From Actinospica durhamensis (GTDB lineage Bacteria > Actinomycetota > Actinomycetes > Streptomycetales > Catenulisporaceae), in NCBI RefSeq assembly GCF_018139695.1, contig NZ_JAGSOG010000002.1:1-64000 (forward strand): 64,000 nt of DNA. Direction: 5' to 3'. Below are positions 25,132 to 32,331 of this stretch, piece by piece. Position 1 is the stretch's first letter. The number at the start of each line of letters is the position of its first letter. The notes beneath the pieces were generated by a model. The model did no database searches. It saw nothing but the letters and a program-made list of their open reading frames with translations, and was not told the origin of the DNA. A program made the position numbers and the translations under genes.

Positions 25132-26484
25132 CTAACCGAGCGTCAGCAGCCTCCGCGTCCCGTTCCCGCCCAGCGCGACCGGGGAGCGGCGCAGCGACAG
25201 GGGCAGGGCGTCGCCGTGCGCGGCGACCATCGCGTCGCACAGCTGCCAGATCTCGTCGACGGTGAGCACCGCCGCGGTGGCCGGGTCCGCCATGGCGGCG
25301 TGCCTGATGTGCCGGGGCTCGCCCTCCACGGCCGCCGCGACGACGAGTTCGACGACGTTGAGAAAGTGCCGGTTCGCGGCCGCCAGCTGCGGCGGCAGCG
25401 CTCCGACGTGGTGCGGGTGCACGCCGAGCCGGTCCACGGTGGCCGGCACCTCGACGGCCGCGCCCTCCGGCAGGTTCGTGATGAGCCCGGTGTTGGGCGT
25501 GGTGACCTGGATGATGCGGTGGGTGCCGGTGGCCATGCTGTGGATCACCTGCGGGGCGTACTCGGCGGCGTCCGCCTCCCACGCGTCGGGCAGCACGGTG
25601 CCGGCCTCGAGCCCGGCCCGCAGCGCCGCGTACTCGGTCAGGTTCTCCGCGCTGATCCCGAGGTAGTCGTCGACCGGGATGCGCAGCCGGTCGATCTCGC
25701 TGGGGTGCCTGAGGTACCAGGGCACGTACTCGCTCGAGTGCTCGCTGGTCTCGGTGGGGTAGTAGCCGAGCCGGCGGTACATGTCCACCCGGACCCGCCG
25801 GGCGAGCTCGGCGTCCGCGTCGATCGCGGCGTCGAGCGCCGGGTAGAGGTCGCGGCCCTGGTGCTGCCAGCGCAGGATCCACGCCTGGTGGTTGACGCCC
25901 GCGGACAGGTAGTCGACCTCCTCGTGCGGGACGCCCACGATCTCGCACAGGCCGCGCACGGTCCAGTACACCGAGTGGCAGAGCCCGGCGACCTTCAGCC
26001 GGGGCGCGACGGCCGCGAGGAACTGGATGTTCATCGCCATCGGGTTGGTGTAGTTGAGCAGCCAGGCCTGCGGGCAGACCTCGGCCATGTCCACGGCGAG
26101 CGCCTCGAGCAGCGGGAAGGTGCGCAGCGCGCGGAAGATCCCGCCGATGCCGAGGGTGTCGCCGATGGTCTGGCGCAGCCCGGCGGCGGCCGGGACGGTG
26201 AAGTCGGTGACGGTCGCGTCGTGGCCGCCCACGGCCACCATGTTGACCACGACGTCGGCGCCGGCCAGCGCCGCGCGCCGGTCCACGCTGGTGGTCACGG
26301 TCGGCGCAGCGCCCAGGGCCGCGGCGGTCTGCGCGGCGAGCGCGGCCGCGACCTCGAGCCGCTCGGGGTTGATGTCGTGCAGAGCGATCGCGCAGTCGGC
26401 GAGCTCCGGGAACGAGAGGATGTCGTGCAGCAGCTGCCGGGTGAAGACCACCGAGCCGGCGCCGACGAAGGCAATGCGGATCAC
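25132..26484 (-). CDS. GH4 glycosidase, alpha-galactosidase (MelA) type
   Basis: This 450-aa GH4 enzyme needs NAD and a divalent metal rather than a carboxylate pair. Visible are the nucleotide-binding loop VGAGSVVFTRQL (7-18), NYTNPMAM (144-151), and the metal ligands Cys169 (GLCHSVYW) and His199 (GVNHQAW). The sequence around GVNHQAW and YYPTETSEHSSEY is typical of the alpha-galactosidase branch. Alpha-galacturonidase is the main alternative given the pectin-related setting. It is cytosolic and is the last gene of the minus-strand ABC operon, 61 bases after the permease. Its 3' end faces the DeoR gene across 10 bases. Confidence 0.85.
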   Translation of the reverse strand: MIRIAFVGAGSVVFTRQLLHDILSFPELADCAIALHDINPERLEVAAALAAQTAAALGAAPTVTTSVDRRAALAGADVVVNMVAVGGHDATVTDFTVPAAAGLRQTIGDTLGIGGIFRALRTFPLLEALAVDMAEVCPQAWLLNYTNPMAMNIQFLAAVAPRLKVAGLCHSVYWTVRGLCEIVGVPHEEVDYLSAGVNHQAWILRWQHQGRDLYPALDAAIDADAELARRVRVDMYRRLGYYPTETSEHSSEYVPWYLRHPSEIDRLRIPVDDYLGISAENLTEYAALRAGLEAGTVLPDAWEADAAEYAPQVIHSMATGTHRIIQVTTPNTGLITNLPEGAAVEVPATVDRLGVHPHHVGALPPQLAAANRHFLNVVELVVAAAVEGEPRHIRHAAMADPATAAVLTVDEIWQLCDAMVAAHGDALPLSLRRSPVALGGNGTRRLLTLG

Positions 26485-26545
26485 GCCAGATCTCTTTCAG
26501 GTGCGGTGAGCGGAAGTACGTACAGCGGGAGGGTGTGCATCCAGG

Positions 26546-27415
26546 TCAGCCCTTGAGGCCGGACATGCTCATGGTCTGCACGAACTGCCGCTGCGCGAAC
26601 AGGAAGGCGAGGATCAGCGGCGCGGTGGCCACCACGTTGCAGGCCATGAGCTCCTGCCAGTCCACGTGGTGCGCGCCCTGGAAGTTGATCAGGCCGAGCT
26701 GGATGGTGAACTTGCTCGGGTCGTTGATCGCGATCAGCGGCCACAGCAGGTCGTTCCACGAGTTGAGCAGCGTGAACACGGCGAGGGTGGCGAGCGCCGG
26801 GCGGGCTAGCGGCAGCACGATGCGCACCAGGACGCCGAGCGTGGTCAGCCCGTCGATCCGGCCGGCCTCCTCCAGCTCCTTGGGCAGCGACAGGAAGAAC
26901 TGCCGCATCAGGAAGACCCCGAAGGCCGAGGCGAGGAAGGGCACGAACGCCGCGCCGAGCGTGTTGATCAGACCCAGCTTCGAGAACATGAAGTAGGTCG
27001 GGATCATCAGCATCTGGGTCGGGATCATGATGGTGGCCAGCAGCGCCACGAACGCCACGCCCCGGCCGCGGAAGGACAGCCGCGCGTACGCGTAGCCGCC
27101 GAGCGAGCACAGCACCAGGTGGCTGGCGATCGCCACGCCCGAGACGATCAGGGAGTTGAGCATCCAGTGCAGCACCGGCGCGTCCTGGAACAGCCGGACG
27201 TAGCCGCCGATGTGCAGCGAGCTCGGCAGGAAGCGCGGCGGGAACCTGTTGATGTCGCCGTTGTCGGTGAACGAGGTGAGCACCATCTGCAGCAGCGGCA
27301 GCATGAACAGCAGCGAGAGCGGGGCGAGCAGCAGGTGCCAGCGGCTGAACCGCGGCTTGCGGCGCGCGGTGCGGCCGCGCCGGGGAAGCGGGGAGGTGGG
27401 GGTGGTCTCGGCCAT
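26546..27415 (-). CDS. Sugar ABC transporter permease (MalG type)
   Basis: The 289-aa permease has an Arg/Pro-rich cytoplasmic N terminus, about six membrane segments, an EAA loop with a slightly unusual EAGRIDGLTTLGVLVRIVLP, and the C terminus FVQTMSMSGLKG. The ATG lies in an ATGA overlap with the upstream permease stop at 27415. The open frame continues well upstream without a stop, but that is GC-rich read-through. Confidence 0.9.
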   Translation of the reverse strand: MAETTPTSPLPRRGRTARRKPRFSRWHLLLAPLSLLFMLPLLQMVLTSFTDNGDINRFPPRFLPSSLHIGGYVRLFQDAPVLHWMLNSLIVSGVAIASHLVLCSLGGYAYARLSFRGRGVAFVALLATIMIPTQMLMIPTYFMFSKLGLINTLGAAFVPFLASAFGVFLMRQFFLSLPKELEEAGRIDGLTTLGVLVRIVLPLARPALATLAVFTLLNSWNDLLWPLIAINDPSKFTIQLGLINFQGAHHVDWQELMACNVVATAPLILAFLFAQRQFVQTMSMSGLKG

Positions 27416-28413
27416 CAGAACGCCTCGATCTTGCTGCGTCGGGAGTAGGCGACCAGACCGAGCGTGAGGAGCAGCGTCGCGGCGAACAGCGCGTAGGCGG
27501 CCGCCGAGCCGTAGCCGTACCTGGAGAGGTTGAACGCCTCGTTGTAGATGAAGTACACGACGGTCTGGCTGGCGCCGAGCGGCCCGCCGTGCGTGGTGGT
27601 CAGCACGAGCTCGAAGATCTGCAGCACCGAGATCGTCTCCCAGATCCCGACGAACACCGTGACCGGCGCGAGGCTGGGCAGGATGACGTGGCGGAACTGC
27701 TGCCAGCCGTTGGCGCCGTCCATCCGCGCCGCCTCCAGGCAGTCCTGCGGGATGTCCTGCAGGGCCGCGAGGTAGACGATGACGGAGAAGGCGAGGTCGC
27801 TCCACAGGTAGATCACCGCGATGACCCACATGACCTCGTGCGGGTCGGTCAGGAAGCCCTGGCGCGGCAGGTCGAGCACCCGCAGCACGTTGTTGACCAG
27901 CCCGAACTGCGGGTCGAAGACGAAGTTCGCCAGGATGCCGGTGGCCGCGGCGGAGACGACCATCGGCACGAACAGCGCGGTGCGGTAGAACGCGATGAAG
28001 CGGATCTTCCGGTTGAGCGCGACGGCGATGAACATGCCGAGCACGAGCACCACCGGCACGTAGAGCACGGTGAACATCACCGTGTGGTCCACCGCGGCGC
28101 GGAAGTCGGGGTCCTGCACCATGTTCGAGTAGTTCGCCCAGCCGATCTGCTGGGGCGGGGTGAATCCGTCCCAGTGCTCGCGGGAGATCAGGAACGCCCA
28201 GCCGGCCGGGAACAGGGTGAGTCCGAGGATCACCAGCGTGGCGGGCAGCGCGAAGGACCAGCCGGTCAGGTTCGCCACCATGCGCCGTCGCCGCCGGGTG
28301 TAGGTGCGTCCCGTGTCGGTGCTCGCCACGGTGCCGGTCGCGAGCTGCCCGCGTTCGCCGCGGCCGGCGCGCGTGGCCTTGTCGTGGTCGGAGATGAGGA
28401 GGCCGTTTTTCAT
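27415..28413 (-). CDS. Sugar ABC transporter permease (MalF type)
   Basis: The 332-aa permease has a long basic cytoplasmic N terminus (about 45 residues), about six membrane segments and the EAA loop LEAARMDGANGWQQFRHVILP. It begins 9 bases after the binding-protein stop and overlaps the MalG-type gene by one base step (ATGA). It should pair with the 26546-27415 product. Confidence 0.9.
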   Translation of the reverse strand: MKNGLLISDHDKATRAGRGERGQLATGTVASTDTGRTYTRRRRRMVANLTGWSFALPATLVILGLTLFPAGWAFLISREHWDGFTPPQQIGWANYSNMVQDPDFRAAVDHTVMFTVLYVPVVLVLGMFIAVALNRKIRFIAFYRTALFVPMVVSAAATGILANFVFDPQFGLVNNVLRVLDLPRQGFLTDPHEVMWVIAVIYLWSDLAFSVIVYLAALQDIPQDCLEAARMDGANGWQQFRHVILPSLAPVTVFVGIWETISVLQIFELVLTTTHGGPLGASQTVVYFIYNEAFNLSRYGYGSAAAYALFAATLLLTLGLVAYSRRSKIEAF

Positions 28414-28422
28414 GGCGCGGCC

Positions 28423-29733
28423 TCAGTCGCCCTGCTTGAGCGCGACGTTCGCCTGGGCGGCCGCCTGGGCGAGCGCCTGCTGCGGGGTGCTCTGCCCCTG
28501 CAGTACCTCGGCGATGGCCTGCCCGACGGCCTGCGAGAGACCGGTGTAGCCGGGGACGGTCGGGCGCGCGGTGGTGGCGTTCTGCAGGTTCTGCTCCAGC
28601 ACGTCCGTGCCCGGGTACTCCTTGGCGTAGGCGGCGAACTCGGGGCTGGTCACCTCGCTGCTGCGCAGCGGCAGGTTGCCCGTGGCCAGGTTGAACTGGG
28701 GGTCGATGGCGGCGGAGGTGAGCCACTCGGCGAACTGGTAGCTCCAGTAGGAGCGGTCGGCGTCGTGGTGGTCGAACAGCGTCCACACGTCCGGACCCGA
28801 GATGGTCTGGTGGCTCGTGCCGTTGAAGGAGGGCAGGTAGGTCACCCCGTAGTCGAGGCCCGCCGAGACGTTGTCGGCCAGCTGCCACGGACCGGTCATG
28901 ATCATGCCGATGAGCCCGGACTTGAACAGGTCGGCGTACTTGTCGTCGTCCTGGGACAGGTAGACGGACTTGTCGTCGACGGCCATCTGCTGCAGGAAGG
29001 TGAGGGCGGAGACGCCGGCGGGGGAGTCGAAGGCGGCCTTCTGGTTGTCCGGCGTCAGGATGCTGCCGCCCTCCTGCCACAGCAGCGGCCAGAAGTGCCA
29101 GGTGGTGTCCTCGCTGCCGGAGACGGAGTAGGCGGTGCCGTAGATGTTCTTCGCCGGATCGGTCAGCTTCTCGGCCGCGGCCCGGAACTGGGCCCAGGTC
29201 CAGTCGTTCGTCGGATAGGGCAGGCCGGCCGCCTGGAACAGCTTCTTGTTGTACATCAGGCCTATGTTGTCGACCACCGCGGGGAAGCCGATGACCTCGC
29301 CGTTCGGGGTGGCGGTCTGCCGGGCCGCGGGCGGGAACTCGTCCCACTTCACCGACGGGGCCTTGACCTGGTCGGTCAGGTTCAGGGTGCGGCCGGACTC
29401 CTGGAGCTCGGTGGCCCAGGAGCCGAAGGTGTAGGAGATGTCCGGGTAGTCCCCGCTGGTGAACGCCGCGGTCAGCTTGGGCAGCAGCTGGTCGGTGGTG
29501 GGCGCGCCCGGGTAGAGGTCCACCGTCACGTTCGGGTGCAGCGCGTGGAACTGCTTGGCCAGCCCCTCGAGCACCTTTTCCGGGGCGATGTCCTGCCCGC
29601 TCCAGATCGTGATCGTGACGGGCTTGTTCACATCCAGGGTGCCCGAGCCGCCGGAGGAGGAACAGCCGGCGGTCAGTGATGCCGCGAAAAGGACAGAGGC
29701 CATGGGGAGGGCCTTGAAAGCTCTGCTTGGCAC
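28423..29733 (-). CDS. Sugar ABC transporter substrate-binding lipoprotein
   Basis: This 436-aa family-1 binding protein has a Sec signal peptide with lipobox LTAGC (Cys24) and a Ser/Gly linker. Features include VTITIWSGQDIAPEKVLEG, DYPDISYTFGSWATEL and IMTGPWQLADNVSAG. Because the operon ends in a GH4 enzyme it probably binds alpha-galactosides such as raffinose-type sugars or melibiose. Aromatic residues near the C-terminal lobe (SYWSYQFAEW) are consistent with oligosaccharide stacking. It is the first gene of the operon. Confidence 0.88.
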   Translation of the reverse strand: MPSRAFKALPMASVLFAASLTAGCSSSGGSGTLDVNKPVTITIWSGQDIAPEKVLEGLAKQFHALHPNVTVDLYPGAPTTDQLLPKLTAAFTSGDYPDISYTFGSWATELQESGRTLNLTDQVKAPSVKWDEFPPAARQTATPNGEVIGFPAVVDNIGLMYNKKLFQAAGLPYPTNDWTWAQFRAAAEKLTDPAKNIYGTAYSVSGSEDTTWHFWPLLWQEGGSILTPDNQKAAFDSPAGVSALTFLQQMAVDDKSVYLSQDDDKYADLFKSGLIGMIMTGPWQLADNVSAGLDYGVTYLPSFNGTSHQTISGPDVWTLFDHHDADRSYWSYQFAEWLTSAAIDPQFNLATGNLPLRSSEVTSPEFAAYAKEYPGTDVLEQNLQNATTARPTVPGYTGLSQAVGQAIAEVLQGQSTPQQALAQAAAQANVALKQGD

Positions 29734-30314
29734 GGATCGATCTCCTCATCGTCGAGGTGGGCGAGTGAACGGGGTGGCGTCATTGAACAAGGCGGCCGGA
29801 GCAGGGACAAGATCCACAGGTGTTTCGCTCAATCCCGTTGCGCGTTTCGCGCACCGCGGCGCCCGCGCCCGAACCCGCACCCTCGCTTGGCAGCCTCTGG
29901 ACCGGCCCGGTAGAGTGCCGAGCGTCGCGTGGGAACGCGACGGTAGAGGTACGCCCATCCGGTATGCCGGCCACAGCCGAGAGCCCGGACCGAGTCGCCA
30001 GGACCGCAGCCGGATTCCGAGGCGGGGACGTGCCCTCGAACACAGTGGAGCCCGGCATGCGCCTTCTCGATGCCGCAGCACTCGGTTTCCCGTCGACCGC
30101 CGCGAGGTCCGCGACCTACGCGACCTGCGCCCGGAGCAGGCACAGGCAGATCTGCCGCCCAGCTCCCGCCGCCCGCGCGCCTCTCGCGCCGCGCGCCTTC
30201 TGACGATCCGCCGACCCCGCCGTTCCCGCAGGCCGATTCCGCCTGCCGGTGCGACGACGGCCGGACGCGGGCGTCATCGCGCGCGGGTCCGGCCGCCGAG
30301 CCTTGGAGAATCCG
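29734..30314. other. Divergent regulatory gap between ABC operon and DeoR gene
   Basis: The 581 bases between the binding-protein start and the DeoR start have no convincing coding frame. They contain GTTTCGC at 29822-29828 and 29844-29850, 22 bp apart. Several long open frames cross the gap, but their Arg/Pro/Ala-rich translations mark them as GC artefacts. No terminator was seen. Confidence 0.5.
29822..29850. promoter_or_regulatory. GTTTCGC direct repeats, putative DeoR-type operator
   Basis: Two GTTTCGC copies lie 22 bp apart, about two helical turns, 89-117 bases upstream of the binding-protein gene. Direct TTTC-type repeats suit DeoR-family proteins, and the divergent gene encodes one. 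Confidence 0.3.
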
Positions 30315-31136
30315 TTGTCCCGAACGAGCAACACCACCGCCGTCGTCATGCACCGCTCACAGCGGGTGGCCGTGATCCTGGAGCGGCTGGCCGGCGGCGC
30401 CACCCTCGACGTCGCCGGGGTGGCCGACGACCTGGGCGTCTCGGTCGCGACCGTGCGCCGCGACCTGACGCTGCTGGACGAGCAGAACCTGTTGGTGCGC
30501 ACCCGCGGCGGGGCCGTCGGCTGCGCCAAGTCGGCCTGCGAGGTGCCGGTGCGCTACCGCGAGGCCCGCGGCCGCACGGCCAAGCGGGCGATCGCGCGCA
30601 CCGCGCTGCGCTGCCTGGCCGCGGGCCCGCAGGTGCTGGCGGTCAACGGCGGCACCACGACCTGGGAACTGGCCCGGCTGCTGGCCACCCGCTCCGAGAT
30701 CACGGTGGTGACCAACGCGCTGAACATCGCGCAGGTCCTGGTCGACCGGCCCCGGGTCAAGCTGGTGGTGACCGGCGGAGTGGCCCGCTCCACCTCCTCG
30801 GAACTCGTCGGCCCGTGGGCCGAGCGCGCCTTCAGCGGCGTCACCGTGGACACCGTGTTCATCGGCGTGGACGGGATCGACGAGACGGGCCTTTCCACCC
30901 ACGACGAGGCGGAGGCCCACATCAACGCCGTGATGATCGAGCGGGCCCGCCGCGTCGTGGTGCTCGCCGACGGCTCGAAGATCGGCCTGCGCCACCGCGC
31001 CCACGTCGCCGACCTGGCCGCCGTGGACGAACTGGTCACCGACCCGAGCGCCGACCGCGCTGTCCTGGCCGACCTCGCCGCGCGCGGGGTGAACGTCCGG
31101 GTGGCCGAGGCCGCGGCCGAGACGGCGCGAAGGTAG
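30315..31136 (+). CDS. DeoR-family transcriptional regulator of the galactoside operon
   Basis: About 273 aa, with the helix-turn-helix VAGVADDLGVSVATVRRDL, the EEQNLLVRTRGGA-type wing (written here DEQNLLVRTRGGA), and a sensor domain with VNGGTTTWELARLL, VVTNALNIA and ADGSKIGLRHRAHVADL. It is divergent from the GH4/ABC operon and probably controls it. No ATG fits the domain start well. A TTG at 30315 follows TTGGAGAA with good spacing and is my choice. An ATG at 30348 (MHRSQRV) would give a protein 11 residues shorter that still keeps the whole DNA-binding domain. Confidence 0.8.
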   Translation: MSRTSNTTAVVMHRSQRVAVILERLAGGATLDVAGVADDLGVSVATVRRDLTLLDEQNLLVRTRGGAVGCAKSACEVPVRYREARGRTAKRAIARTALRCLAAGPQVLAVNGGTTTWELARLLATRSEITVVTNALNIAQVLVDRPRVKLVVTGGVARSTSSELVGPWAERAFSGVTVDTVFIGVDGIDETGLSTHDEAEAHINAVMIERARRVVVLADGSKIGLRHRAHVADLAAVDELVTDPSADRAVLADLAARGVNVRVAEAAAETARR

Positions 31137-31225
31137 TACCCGGTGAGTTCGGGCGCTGCGACGTACTGATCCGCGCGGCGCTATCATGCCGACCACGGGT
31201 TTCTAACGAGTGGGGGACCAGAGCT

Positions 31226-32275
31226 GTGGCCTTCTCGGATATCGCATCCTTCGATCCCGTCCTCGCGCAGGAAGCCGAGCTGCACGAGTACCTCGCGGTC
31301 ACGCATGACTACATCTCCGAGGTCTCGCCCGACCTTCCGCTGCCCCGGTACGACGCCTTCGTCGCCGAGCTCAGGAATCCGGCGACGGTACGCGGCCCGC
31401 GTGAGTTCTGGGTGGCCCGCCACGCCGGCCGTATCGTGGGAACCGCGGAGTTCACCTATCTCAGCCACGAGAACAGCCGCTACGCGCTCGCGCAGGTGCG
31501 CGTGACCCGCGACGCCCGGCGAAGGGGCGTCGGCAGCGCACTGCTCGCCGCCGGTCTGGAGCGGGCGAAGGACATGTTGCGCGACAGCGTCATCGCCTAC
31601 AACCTGCACGACGGCACTGCCGGCCTCGCATGGGTCCAGGCTCTCGGATTCACCGTGGTCCAGCGGTTCGTCTGGCAGACACTTCACGTCGGCAAGGCGG
31701 ATCCCGCCCTCTGGAGCGTCCCCGTCCCCGACGGATTCCGGATCGAGCGCTGGACCTGCAGCGCCCCCGATTCCATCGTCGAGTCGTTCGCGCGGGCGCG
31801 TACCGCGATCGAGGACGCACCCGGGGGAGCGTCCGGCGTGCGCCCACCGGCCTGGACGGCCGCCCGCGTGCGCGAAAACGAGCGCGGTTTCACCGCGGAG
31901 GGCGCGGACCACCGGTGCGTCGTCGCCGTGCACGAAGAGACGGGCGAGGTGGCCGGGCTCACCGAGATCGCGATCATCCCCGCCCTGCCGGACACGTGCT
32001 TCCAGGCGGACACCGCGGTACTCGCCGAACACCGCGGCCGCGGGCTCGGACGGGCGATGAAGAGCACGATGATGCGCTGGCTCGTCGCCGACCGCCCGAC
32101 CCTCGCCGAAGTGCGCACCACCACGGCGGCCGACAACGTCCACATGATCCGGGTCAACACGCAGCTCGGCTACGAGACCACTGCCACCTTGAACACGGTC
32201 GAAGCCGCCGTGGGGCAATTGGACTTCGGCCTGTATCAGGGTACAGAGAGAGTGCCGGAGCGTTATACTCGCTGA
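31226..32275 (+). CDS. Tandem-domain GNAT acetyltransferase
   Basis: The 349-aa protein carries two GNAT domains in the arrangement known from mycothiol synthase-like proteins. The first has the acetyl-CoA loop RRRGVGSALLAAGLERA (about 98-114); the second has HRGRGLGRAMKSTMM near 270-284, followed by TTAADNVHMIRVNTQLGY. The GTG start at 31226 follows GTGGGGGA. Substrate is unknown. The gene ends 56 bases before the HEPN-STAND gene on the same strand, so they may share a transcript. However, a TTATAC-like -10 at its 3' end suggests the second gene also has its own promoter. Confidence 0.8.
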   Translation: MAFSDIASFDPVLAQEAELHEYLAVTHDYISEVSPDLPLPRYDAFVAELRNPATVRGPREFWVARHAGRIVGTAEFTYLSHENSRYALAQVRVTRDARRRGVGSALLAAGLERAKDMLRDSVIAYNLHDGTAGLAWVQALGFTVVQRFVWQTLHVGKADPALWSVPVPDGFRIERWTCSAPDSIVESFARARTAIEDAPGGASGVRPPAWTAARVRENERGFTAEGADHRCVVAVHEETGEVAGLTEIAIIPALPDTCFQADTAVLAEHRGRGLGRAMKSTMMRWLVADRPTLAEVRTTTAADNVHMIRVNTQLGYETTATLNTVEAAVGQLDFGLYQGTERVPERYTR

Positions 32276-32331
32276 CACCGCGCGGGGAGAAGGTTCAGGT
32301 CAGGCGCGGCAGGCCCAGGGGAGGGGCTCGC

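Noticed and set aside
26546-29749. A 1,067-codon minus-strand frame that could be read as one giant permease fusion
   Set aside because: Only its last 289 codons look like protein. The rest lies out of frame over the MalF permease and binding-protein genes, which have their own starts and motifs.
29734-30314. Small genes in the gap before the second DeoR gene
   Set aside because: All short frames there lack ribosome binding sites and have Arg/Pro/Ala-rich translations with no recognisable motif.
29555-32275. A 906-codon plus-strand frame ending in the tandem GNAT
   Set aside because: The upstream part crosses the antisense binding protein and the DeoR gene. GNAT homology begins only at GTG 31226.
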